Notes under the pieces: generated by a model
The model's input: the letters and a program-made list of their open reading frames with translations, nothing else
Told to the model about the DNA's origin: nothing
Database searches by the model: none
Part shown: positions 27,000-35,285 of the stretch, in pieces
Layout of the letters: each line of letters begins with the position of its first letter
Position numbering within the stretch: position 1 is the stretch's first letter
Made by a program: the position numbers and the translations under genes
Assembly: GCA_024639145.1 (NCBI GenBank)
Contig: JAHEIZ010000009.1
Coordinates: forward strand, 1 to 64,000
Direction of reading: 5' to 3'
Origin: Actinomycetes bacterium
GTDB taxonomy: Bacteria; Actinomycetota; Actinomycetes; S36-B12
DNA: 64,000 bases

Positions 27000-27948
27000 T
27001 TTCTTCCCGGGCTCGACCGACGCCGATACCTTCGACGCCGGCCTGCCGTCGCTCGCCTCGACCGAGCGCATTACCGACGCGAGCAATCCGCGAGGTCTTC
27101 TCGGCGATGCCTGGTACGGGCTGCGCCGGACCTGGTACTTCTGGATCTCGCTCGTGCTCATCGTGTTCATCGCGGCAATCACGATCTTCCCCCAGTTCTT
27201 CGCCGACAAGGAGACCACCTCGAGCCTGACCGGCGGTTGCCAGCTCATGGACTCGCTGATGCCCCCGAGCTCGACCCACTGGTTCGGCACTGACCAGCTC
27301 GGCTGCGATGTCTACTCGCTGACCATCTACGGAGCACGCCCCAGCGTGATCACCGCGATCATCGCGACGATCGCGACCGTCAGCATCGGGGCCCTGATCG
27401 GCATCATCGCCGGCTACTACGGCGGCTGGCTCGACTCGCTTCTCTCGCGTATCACCGACGTCTTCTTCGGCCTGCCGGTGCTACTCGGCGGCATCGTGAT
27501 CCTCACCGCCCTCGGCTCACCCGGGCTCTGGGGCGTCATCTTCGTCCTGGTCGTGCTCGGCTGGGTCGGCACCGCACGCATGGTGCGCTCGACGACCATC
27601 GAGGCCAAGAGCCAGGACTTCGTACTCGCGGCCCGCGCCCTCGGTGCTAGCAACCTGCGCATCATGCGTCGGCATATCCTGCCGAACGCCATGGGCCCCG
27701 CCATCGTCGTCGCGGTGATCAGCCTCGGCGGATTCGTCGGCGCGGAGGCGACCTTCAGCTACCTCGGCCTGGGCATCCAGCCGCCGGAGTTCTCGTGGGG
27801 CTCGATCATCAGTGATGCCCAGTCGGTGTTCTTCACTGCTCCCTGGACCCTCTTCTTCCCGGCCCTCTTCCTCACCGTCACCGTGCTCGCTTTCATCCTG
27901 ATGGGCGATGCCGTGCGCGATGCCCTCGATCCCAAGCTGCGGAAGTGA
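26992..27948 (+). CDS. oligopeptide ABC transporter permease (DppC/OppC type)
   Basis: 318 residues. A long cytoplasmic N-terminus (about 45 residues) precedes the first membrane segment. The HWFGTDQLGCDVYSL motif is typical of DppC, and the EAA loop is DFVLAARALGASNLRIMRRHILPN. Forms the heterodimeric channel with the preceding permease. Overlap with both neighbours shows a tight operon. Confidence 0.95.
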   Translation: MSDFFPGSTDADTFDAGLPSLASTERITDASNPRGLLGDAWYGLRRTWYFWISLVLIVFIAAITIFPQFFADKETTSSLTGGCQLMDSLMPPSSTHWFGTDQLGCDVYSLTIYGARPSVITAIIATIATVSIGALIGIIAGYYGGWLDSLLSRITDVFFGLPVLLGGIVILTALGSPGLWGVIFVLVVLGWVGTARMVRSTTIEAKSQDFVLAARALGASNLRIMRRHILPNAMGPAIVVAVISLGGFVGAEATFSYLGLGIQPPEFSWGSIISDAQSVFFTAPWTLFFPALFLTVTVLAFILMGDAVRDALDPKLRK

Positions 27949-27950
27949 CC

Positions 27951-28943
27951 ATGACTCCTCCGCTACTCCGCGTCGATGACCTGCACGTGCAATTCAGCAC
28001 GCGCGATGGCATCGTGCGCGCGGTCAACGGCATGACCTTTGATCTCAATGAGGGCGAGACCATCGCCATCTTGGGCGAGAGCGGTTCGGGCAAGAGCGTC
28101 ACGGCCCAGGCCATCATGGGCATCCTCGACCCAGAGGTGGCCAGCATTCCCTCCGGCAGCATCACCTTCCGCGGCGAAGAACTCGTCGGTCTCCCAGAGC
28201 GCAAGCATCGCAAGCTGCGCGGCACTGACATCGCGATGATCTTCCAGGATGCTCTCTCGGCATTGAATCCCGTGATCTGCGTGGGTGACCAGGTGGCCGA
28301 GATGTTCCGCGTGCACGCAGGTGCCTCGCGCAAGTCGGCCAAGCAGCAGGCCATCGAGGTCATGGGCCACGTCGGGATTCCGGCGGCAGCCCAGCGTTAC
28401 GGCGACTACCCCCATCAGTTCAGCGGCGGCATGCGCCAGCGCATCATGATCGCGATGATGATCGCCCTCAAGCCCGCGGTTCTCATCGCCGATGAGCCCA
28501 CGACAGCGCTCGATGTCACCGTGCAGGCGCAGATCATGGAACTGCTGAAGGAACTGCAGCGCGAAACGGGCACGGGCCTCATTCTCATCACTCACGACCT
28601 CGGAGTCGTGGCCTCGGTCGCCGAGCGCATCGTGGTGATGTACTCCGGTCGCGTCATGGAGCAAGGCGATGTGGACGCCATGTATGCGCGCCCCGCGAAT
28701 CCGTACACGATCGGTCTTCTCGACTCGATCCCGCGACTCGACGCGCGTATCGGGCGCCTGCCGGCCATCCCAGGCCTGCCGCCGAACCTGCTCAACACTC
28801 CCTCCGGCTGCCCCTTCCACGTGCGCTGCACGCGCGCGGAAGACACGTGCCGCGTCGATCCCGTCCCTCCGCTCGTCGAAGTGGGCCCCGCGCACAAGAG
28901 CGCCTGCTGGTTCGCTGAGGAGGTGTACGCGCATGGCAAGTGA
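27951..28943 (+). CDS. oligopeptide ABC transporter ATPase (DppD/OppD type)
   Basis: 330 residues. Walker A is GESGSGKS, the signature is FSGGMRQR, and Walker B is LIADEPTTALD. The C-terminal oligopeptide extension carries cysteines in SGCPFHVRCTRAEDTC that in relatives bind a 4Fe-4S cluster. ATG was preferred to a GTG two codons earlier because GGAAG lies upstream at normal spacing. It energises transport together with the next gene product. Confidence 0.95.
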   Translation: MTPPLLRVDDLHVQFSTRDGIVRAVNGMTFDLNEGETIAILGESGSGKSVTAQAIMGILDPEVASIPSGSITFRGEELVGLPERKHRKLRGTDIAMIFQDALSALNPVICVGDQVAEMFRVHAGASRKSAKQQAIEVMGHVGIPAAAQRYGDYPHQFSGGMRQRIMIAMMIALKPAVLIADEPTTALDVTVQAQIMELLKELQRETGTGLILITHDLGVVASVAERIVVMYSGRVMEQGDVDAMYARPANPYTIGLLDSIPRLDARIGRLPAIPGLPPNLLNTPSGCPFHVRCTRAEDTCRVDPVPPLVEVGPAHKSACWFAEEVYAHGK

Positions 28944-29958
28944 TGACATGTCAGGTGCCCAGGCTCCGGTGGTGAGCGTGCGTGATCTCGTGAAGCACTA
29001 CCCGATCGAGCGCGGCATCATCTTCCGCAAGCGCGTGGGCACGGTGCACGCTGTTGACGGCGTGACCTTCGATCTCATGCCCGGCCAGACCCTGGCCATC
29101 GTGGGGGAGAGCGGCTGCGGCAAGTCCACCGTAGGTCGCCTGCTGGTCGGCCTCGAGCAGCCGACATCCGGCTCGGTCACCGTGGCCGGCACCGACTTGT
29201 CGACCCTCAATGCGCGAGAGCTACTCGCGACTCGTCGTGATCTGCAGATCATCCTTCAAGATCCGTACACCTCCCTTGACCCGCGCATGACCGTCGGCGC
29301 CATCATCGGCGAGCCCTTCGAGATCCATCCCGAGGCGATTCCCGCGGGCAAGGATGCCAAGGGCGCCGTGCGCGATCTCATGGCACGCGTGGGCCTGAAC
29401 CCGGAATTCATCAACCGCTACCCGCATCAGTTCAGCGGCGGCCAGCGTCAGCGCATCGGCATTGCGCGTGCGCTCGCGCTCAACCCGCACGTGATCATTG
29501 CCGATGAGCCCGTCTCAGCCCTCGACGTATCGATCCAGGCACAGGTGATGAACCTGCTCATGGATCTTCGCGACGAGCTCGGTCTCTCCTACGTGTTCAT
29601 CAGCCACGACCTCGCGGTGGTGCGGCAGATCGCCGACACCATCGCAGTGATGTATCTCGGCCAGATTGTCGAGTACGGCGACGCCGAGCAGATCTACGAG
29701 CATCCGCAGCACCCGTACACGGCAGCGCTTCTCTCCGCTGTTCCTGTGGCAGACCCTGTGGTGCAGCGCTCGCGCACTCGCATTCCGCTCTCGGGCGACC
29801 TCCCCAGCCCCGCTGATCCGCCATCGGGCTGCCGTTTCCGCACCCGCTGCTTCCAGGCCCAGGCGAAGTGCGCCGAGGTGATGCCCGAACTCGTCGCCAG
29901 CGGCGACAAGCACGTGGTGGCCTGCCACTTCCCGCTCGAGGCTGTGACCTCCGTCTAA
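28933..29958 (+). CDS. oligopeptide ABC transporter ATPase (DppF/OppF type)
   Basis: 341 residues from ATG eight bases behind GAGGAGGTG; it overlaps the preceding gene by 11 bp. Walker A is GESGCGKS, the signature is FSGGQRQR, and Walker B is IIADEPVSALD. The C-terminal extension has SGCRFRTRCFQAQAKC. The five-gene set binding protein-B-C-D-F is complete. In Streptomyces the oligopeptide permease bldK occupies the same neighbourhood, as I recall, but substrate identity cannot be inferred. Confidence 0.95.
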   Translation: MASDDMSGAQAPVVSVRDLVKHYPIERGIIFRKRVGTVHAVDGVTFDLMPGQTLAIVGESGCGKSTVGRLLVGLEQPTSGSVTVAGTDLSTLNARELLATRRDLQIILQDPYTSLDPRMTVGAIIGEPFEIHPEAIPAGKDAKGAVRDLMARVGLNPEFINRYPHQFSGGQRQRIGIARALALNPHVIIADEPVSALDVSIQAQVMNLLMDLRDELGLSYVFISHDLAVVRQIADTIAVMYLGQIVEYGDAEQIYEHPQHPYTAALLSAVPVADPVVQRSRTRIPLSGDLPSPADPPSGCRFRTRCFQAQAKCAEVMPELVASGDKHVVACHFPLEAVTSV

Positions 29959-30009
29959 CGCGGTTGGTGCCCTGCGTTCGGGGCTCTGAGGCTCAGGCAC
30001 ACTTGTCCC

Positions 30010-31677
30010 ATGCGTCGCCACGGGTTCATCCTCATGACCCCGTTCGCGATCTCCCTGGCCTTGCTGGCTGGCTGCTCCGATGCTTCGTCACCGGCTCCCG
30101 CACCGTCGGGCACGATCGCCCCGGGTTTTAACGAAGCACTGGGGTCGGTCGTCAATCCCTCCGAGGAGCAAGGCGGCCACCTGCGCATTGCCGTGCCGGG
30201 AGGCTGTAGCGGGTGGAAGCCCGAGCTCACGATCTCGGCCGCGTGTGCGAACCTGCAGCGCGCGCTGAGCCGCCAGCTCACCACCTATGTGTCTGCGCCG
30301 GGCCGGGCAGGCTCGGTGGTCACCGCCGATCTGGCAACCGAACTCGGGCAGTCCGATGCCGAGGGAATGACCTGGACCTACACGCTCAAGCCATACCTGA
30401 AGTGGAATGACGGCTCACCGCTGACCACGGTCGATGTCGCCCGTGGCCTGCGCAATCTGGACCTTCGCCGTCCCGACTTCAGCATCACCTCGATCGATCT
30501 CGGAGCGAATCGGACGATCACCGTGCATCTCGATCGCGCGTTCCACGATTTCGATGCGGTGGCCGCGTTGGCAATTGCCGCACCGCAGGCACCGGGCAGT
30601 TCGGTGAAGTTCTCCGGCCCCTTCGCTGTCGATTCGTCCAGTGCCTCGCACTTGGTGCGCAATCCGATGTGGGATGCGGGGAGCGACCAGGTGCGCAAGC
30701 CGGTCGCACGCGACATGCGAATCACCTGGACGACGACTCAATCACAGGCCAATCAACTGCTGCTGAGGGGCAGTGTCGATCTCGCCCTTTCGTCACGCAC
30801 TGACCCGGGCTTCACCGTGGCCGTGCTTCGCGACCCCGCACGAGCAGCTCACGCCGATAACCCTGGTACCGGTCAGGTCACGATGCTCGCGATCTTGCCC
30901 AGCACCGGCGCACTTTCCGCCGACACCTGCCGTCAAGCCGTCTACTCGGCCGTCAATCGCACAGCCCTGCGTCAGGTCCTCGGCGCCACGGCAGGTGAGG
31001 CCAATATCGGTGCCGCGCAGGCGACCACCTTGTCGGCTCCGACGATCGCCTCGTTCGATGCGAACTACCAGCCGTTCTCGCCAGGTGATGGCTCCGGCGA
31101 CGTGACGGCGGCGAAGGCATCGCTGGAGTCATGCGGGCACGCACAGGGCTTCTCGATGACCCTGGGCTTCCCTGACTCGACTACCGGTCTCGCAGCCTTC
31201 GCCGTGATCAAGGAGTCGCTCGCACGGGTGGGCATCATGGTCATCGGGAAGGCGATCGATGCAGTCGACTACTCGGCGACGGTGCAGTCGGTGAAGGCCG
31301 TGACCGAGCTCGGACTGGATGCCGTGTATCTGAACTACTCCGCGACGGTGCCCGGAGTCGCGGGCTACTGGCGGCCCCTGGCCGGCAGCATCGCCCCGGG
31401 CAAGCCCTATCGCGAGAACATCGCACGCCTCGACATGGCGACAGTGAATGCGCTGCTCTCCTCGAAGGAGATCGCGTCGTCCGACCCGATCGTCCAGGCC
31501 GATGTCGGACGCATCATTGACCGACTCGTGCTCGATTCGGGTGCCTACATTCCGCTCGCGTTCACCCAGACACTCGCGTATCGCCCTGTGGGCCTGAGCA
31601 ACGTGACGACCACCGGTGCGTTCGACAACCAATATGACGTCGTCAACATCGGCTTTGCATCAGAGCCACTCGGCTGA
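30010..31677 (+). CDS. LpqW-like substrate-binding-fold lipoprotein
   Basis: 555 residues. Lipobox LLAGC lies at the end of the signal (about residue 22). The remainder is a divergent family-5 solute-binding fold (LKPYLKWNDGSPLTTVDVARGL). It lies 51 bp after the complete transporter, with CACACT six bases before the ATG, so it is probably separately transcribed. Position between typA and mshB matches M. tuberculosis LpqW (Rv1166), which modulates lipomannan synthesis rather than transport. Either role is possible here. Confidence 0.85.
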   Translation: MRRHGFILMTPFAISLALLAGCSDASSPAPAPSGTIAPGFNEALGSVVNPSEEQGGHLRIAVPGGCSGWKPELTISAACANLQRALSRQLTTYVSAPGRAGSVVTADLATELGQSDAEGMTWTYTLKPYLKWNDGSPLTTVDVARGLRNLDLRRPDFSITSIDLGANRTITVHLDRAFHDFDAVAALAIAAPQAPGSSVKFSGPFAVDSSSASHLVRNPMWDAGSDQVRKPVARDMRITWTTTQSQANQLLLRGSVDLALSSRTDPGFTVAVLRDPARAAHADNPGTGQVTMLAILPSTGALSADTCRQAVYSAVNRTALRQVLGATAGEANIGAAQATTLSAPTIASFDANYQPFSPGDGSGDVTAAKASLESCGHAQGFSMTLGFPDSTTGLAAFAVIKESLARVGIMVIGKAIDAVDYSATVQSVKAVTELGLDAVYLNYSATVPGVAGYWRPLAGSIAPGKPYRENIARLDMATVNALLSSKEIASSDPIVQADVGRIIDRLVLDSGAYIPLAFTQTLAYRPVGLSNVTTTGAFDNQYDVVNIGFASEPLG

Positions 31678-31684
31678 GCGTGTG

Positions 31685-33832
31685 TCAGCGCAGGGCTGAG
31701 GTGAAGAACTCGACCTCGGTGAGCAGCAGGTTCTCGGTGATGATCTCCTGCGGCGTCATATGCGTGACCCCGCTGAGCGGCAGCACGTCATGTGCCTTGC
31801 CTGCGGCGAGCAGTGCCGCCGACAGCTGAAGCGTGTGAGCGACGAGCACGTTGTCGTCGGCGAGGCCATGAATCATCAGCAGAGGTCGCGTGAGCTTCGG
31901 CGCGCGGGGCAGCAGCGAGCTGGCGTCATACTCGGCGGCGTTGGTTGCCGGATCTCCGAGGTAACGCTCGGTGTAGGCAGTGTCATAGAGCCGCCACTCG
32001 GTGACGGGCGCGCCTGCGACGGCAGCATGGAAGCGGTCGGGGCGGTCAAGTACGGCGAGCGCTGCGAGGTAGCCGCCGAAGGACCATCCTCGAATGCCGA
32101 CTCTGTCGAGATCGAGCTCGGGGAATTGCGCGGCGCATCCCTCGAGGGCATCGACTTGATCCTGCAGGATCCCGCGTGCGAGATCGAGATGGATCTTGCG
32201 CTCCCAGACCGGACCACGACCCGGGGAACCGGCTCCGTCGACGACTACGACGGCGAAGCCCTGATCGGCCAGCCATTGCTCGGTCAGGAAACTGCCTGCC
32301 GCGCGAATCACGCGCTGGGCATGCGGGCCGCCATACGGACTCATGATGACCGGCAGGCGCGCACTTCCGCGTGCGTAGCCGGTGGGAAGAAGGACGACAG
32401 CATTGAGGTCGCGGGCACCCGCCTTCACGAAATGCGCCTGCGGCCTGACGATCGGGGTCTCGGCGAGATTAGCGATTATGTGAGACGTACTGCCATTCGA
32501 TGCCGTGTAGTCCGTGCGCGGATTCGTACCGTTCGCGCGCATCACGATACGCATCTGTCCACGCGCCGTGAGTGAGCTCCACTCGTCGGTGTCGGTGAGC
32601 GGCTCGCAGGTGCCGTCGTGATCGAGTCGATATCCCGCCTGGGTAATGGCCGTGGGCTGCGCGAGCACGATGAGGTGATCCTCGGCTGAATCGAGTACCG
32701 CCGAAACCTGCAGGCCTTCGGGGGAGACGGGCAGGCCATCGAGGTACACGCGGTAGGTATCAGTGGTGCTGTCAGGCAGTACCTCGAGCAGGCGGCCGTC
32801 GGAGAGAAGCGCGGGCACCCCATGCACGACATCGATCCAGCAGTCGTCGGCATGCCTGGCGATCTCGGTCAGTGCGCCCGTCTCGGTGTCGAGTGCGCAC
32901 ACCGACTGAGTGCGCTGATCGCGAGTGAGCAGGCTCAAGACGACGCCACCCTCGGTGACATGCACGGAGCTGACATACGGGAATTGCGCGTGATCCCAGT
33001 CGACATCGATGCGCGTGCCATCGAGATCAAGGATTGCCAGGCGCACCGAGGGATTGGCGGTGCCGGCTGACGGGTACCGATGCTGCACCGGCTCCCTCTC
33101 GGGATTCGCCGGATCGCTGATCCAGCGAATGCCGACATCGCTCTCATCTGTGTGCTGCACGAGGAGTCGTCGAGATCCCTCGAGCCACCAGTACCCGCGG
33201 ATGCGCTCGAGTTCCTCCGCGGAGACGAAGTCGGCCAGTCCCCAGAAGTCGTGCTCGCCTTCAGGCTGAGCAAGTGCGGTCACGGCCAATGTCGTGAGGT
33301 CGACGACATGGAAAGCGCCGTCCACGACGAAAGCCGCATGAGTGCCATCGCCGCTGAGCCGCGGATCGACAACTGGGCCCGGCGCGGGTAGCTCCACCGG
33401 AGCGGCGTGATCGCCCCCCGCCTGCGGGATCTCGACGAGATACGGGATGCCCGAGACGGTGAACAGCGCCTTGCTCATCACGCTGTCGGTACTGAAACTC
33501 GTGATTCCGGCGGTGACCTCGCGCATGCGCTCACGCCGTGCCCGCTCGGCATCGGGGAGCTCGAGATCGCCGCTCCCTAGCTGCGCGGCATCCACGAGCA
33601 AGGTCTCGGGAACTGCCGCATCGAGATCGAGGAGCCAGAGGGAGCCCTGATCGTCAGAGCCCGACGCGCTGCGAATGAACAGCGCCCGGGAGCCGGCAGG
33701 GGAGCAAGCAAAGGAGCGCGGCCTGCCGAGCTGGAAGAAGCGAGTGCGTGCCTTCTGGCGCGGGAAGGTCTCGGTCGGCTCGCGGCTGGCACCTGCACTG
33801 CTCATATGCGCATCGTGCCCTACGCGGGGCAC
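31685..33832 (-). CDS. S9 family serine peptidase (dipeptidyl-peptidase IV-like)
   Basis: 715 residues. The N-terminal beta-propeller (about 60-460) is followed by an alpha/beta-hydrolase domain. The nucleophile is in GWSFGGY (about residue 583), the Asp in HGLADDN (about 655) and the His in GVTHMTP (about 691). Probably cytoplasmic, cleaving short peptides, possibly those brought in by the neighbouring transporter (inference). GTG 33832 is preferred over ATG 33805 because CAGGCT lies exactly six bases upstream and mirrors the mshB promoter. A second start reading is possible. Confidence 0.9.
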   Translation of the reverse strand: MPRVGHDAHMSSAGASREPTETFPRQKARTRFFQLGRPRSFACSPAGSRALFIRSASGSDDQGSLWLLDLDAAVPETLLVDAAQLGSGDLELPDAERARRERMREVTAGITSFSTDSVMSKALFTVSGIPYLVEIPQAGGDHAAPVELPAPGPVVDPRLSGDGTHAAFVVDGAFHVVDLTTLAVTALAQPEGEHDFWGLADFVSAEELERIRGYWWLEGSRRLLVQHTDESDVGIRWISDPANPEREPVQHRYPSAGTANPSVRLAILDLDGTRIDVDWDHAQFPYVSSVHVTEGGVVLSLLTRDQRTQSVCALDTETGALTEIARHADDCWIDVVHGVPALLSDGRLLEVLPDSTTDTYRVYLDGLPVSPEGLQVSAVLDSAEDHLIVLAQPTAITQAGYRLDHDGTCEPLTDTDEWSSLTARGQMRIVMRANGTNPRTDYTASNGSTSHIIANLAETPIVRPQAHFVKAGARDLNAVVLLPTGYARGSARLPVIMSPYGGPHAQRVIRAAGSFLTEQWLADQGFAVVVVDGAGSPGRGPVWERKIHLDLARGILQDQVDALEGCAAQFPELDLDRVGIRGWSFGGYLAALAVLDRPDRFHAAVAGAPVTEWRLYDTAYTERYLGDPATNAAEYDASSLLPRAPKLTRPLLMIHGLADDNVLVAHTLQLSAALLAAGKAHDVLPLSGVTHMTPQEIITENLLLTEVEFFTSALR

Positions 33833-33849
33833 CTCGGTAGCCTGGGCTG
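33833..33849. promoter_or_regulatory. symmetric bidirectional promoter, S9 peptidase/mshB
   Basis: Only 17 bp separate the two start codons. On the plus strand TAGCCT (33838-33843) lies six bases before GTG of mshB. On the minus strand CAGGCT (33839-33844) lies six bases before GTG of the peptidase. The two -10 elements share five base pairs, and both mRNAs should be leaderless. The same geometry occurs at dapD/dapE. Confidence 0.75.
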
Positions 33850-34734
33850 GTGACCCAGCGACTCCTCCTTGTCCATGCCCATCCCGATGACGAGACCATC
33901 GGCACCGGCATCACGATGGCCAAGTACGCCCACGAGGGCGCCGAGGTCACGCTAGTCACCTGCACCCTCGGCGAGGAGGGCGAGGTGATCCTCGAGGATC
34001 TCGCTCATCTGGCCGCAGATAAGACCGACACCCTGGGCGAGCATCGGCAGACCGAGCTGGCCGAGGCCATGGCTGCCCTCGGTATCACCGACTGGCGCCT
34101 GCTCGGCGGCCCCGGCCGTTTCCGCGACTCGGGCATGGTCGGCACCGCACCGAATGACCGCCCTGACTGCTTCTGGCGCACCGATCTCCTGACCGCCGCC
34201 CTTGAGCTCGTGCCTGTCATCCGCGAGGTGCGCCCGCAGGTCGTGGTGACCTATGACGACTTCGGCGGCTACGGGCATCCCGATCACATCCAGGCCCATC
34301 GCGTCACGCATTACGCACTCGATCTGGCGGCGTCGCCGACCTTCCGCCCTGAGCTCGGCGCACCGTGGCAGGTGAGCAAGGTCTACTGGTCGGCCTTTCC
34401 GAAGAGCATCATGCGTGCATCAATCGAGGCGCTGAAGGCCCAGGGTTCCGACAGCGAGTTCGCGATGATGGATCCTGACGACATTCCCTTCGCCTGCGAT
34501 GACGAGCTCATCACGACCGTGATCGAGGGCGCAGAGTTCCTTCCGAGCAAGCTCGCAGCGATGCGTGCGCACGGCACCCAGATCAGCGTCGACGGCGGCC
34601 TGTTCGCACTCGCCGACGGTGTCGGTGCCGAGGCTTTTTCCTCCGAGTATTTTCGCCTCGCGCTCGGCACCGCGGGTGCATCGCGCAATGCGGCCGGGCT
34701 CGAGACCGATCTCTTCGACGGGATCACTGCCTGA
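33850..34734 (+). CDS. mshB: N-acetyl-glucosaminyl-inositol deacetylase of mycothiol synthesis
   Basis: 294 residues. Zinc-binding motifs are HAHPDDE (H11, D14) and GGYGHPDH (H146). The stretches [11 protein letters not shown] and [14 protein letters not shown] closely follow M. tuberculosis MshB. It removes acetate from GlcNAc-Ins, the second committed step to mycothiol, so the organism probably makes mycothiol. The start is leaderless GTG. The stop overlaps the next start (TGATG), indicating coupling. Confidence 0.95.
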   Translation: MTQRLLLVHAHPDDETIGTGITMAKYAHEGAEVTLVTCTLGEEGEVILEDLAHLAADKTDTLGEHRQTELAEAMAALGITDWRLLGGPGRFRDSGMVGTAPNDRPDCFWRTDLLTAALELVPVIREVRPQVVVTYDDFGGYGHPDHIQAHRVTHYALDLAASPTFRPELGAPWQVSKVYWSAFPKSIMRASIEALKAQGSDSEFAMMDPDDIPFACDDELITTVIEGAEFLPSKLAAMRAHGTQISVDGGLFALADGVGAEAFSSEYFRLALGTAGASRNAAGLETDLFDGITA

Positions 34735-35180
34735 TGGCTGACCTCACCACGGCAGCCGAGTCGCAGGTACCTCGACGACGCCTGTGGCTCGCCATCGTGG
34801 GCCTGCTTGCCGGCCTCATCGTCGGAATCCTCGGTGCGTACGTGCAGGCCGTGCGATACATCTGGGATTCGCCCTGGGGAATGGTCGTGATCCCGTGGGG
34901 CACCCTGCTCGTACTGCTGGTGCTCGTGCTCACCGTGCGCGGTGCTGCGTGGCTGGCGATGACCCGTTGGTCGGCCTGGGCCGCATTCATCGGCTGGCTG
35001 GCCATGACCATCGTGCTCAGTTCCGAGTCGCCCGGTGGCAGCGTTGCGCTCTCCGGCGGCGGCCGTCAGATGTTCTACCTGATCGGCGGAGTGATCCTGG
35101 CGGTCGCGACCGCGACCATTCCGGTGCCCCTGCGTCGCGCCACCCCTCGCGGCGCGCAGCTCGTGGCGGAGATCGACTGA
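34734..35180 (+). CDS. small membrane protein next to mshB (DUF6113-like)
   Basis: 148 residues with four hydrophobic helices, WDSPWG in the first loop, and a short cytoplasmic tail. Proteins of this kind sit beside mshB in many actinobacteria (DUF6113, from memory). Function unknown. Its ATG overlaps the mshB stop codon by one base, so the two are co-translated. Confidence 0.75.
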   Translation: MADLTTAAESQVPRRRLWLAIVGLLAGLIVGILGAYVQAVRYIWDSPWGMVVIPWGTLLVLLVLVLTVRGAAWLAMTRWSAWAAFIGWLAMTIVLSSESPGGSVALSGGGRQMFYLIGGVILAVATATIPVPLRRATPRGAQLVAEID

Positions 35181-35285
35181 TCCACGCGCCTTGGGGTGAG
35201 TCGGATGTCCGATTTGGTCGAGTGATCGGCCTACCATGGTGAGTCGGCGGCCGTCGACATGTAGTCAGTACCTGGAGACGCACCC

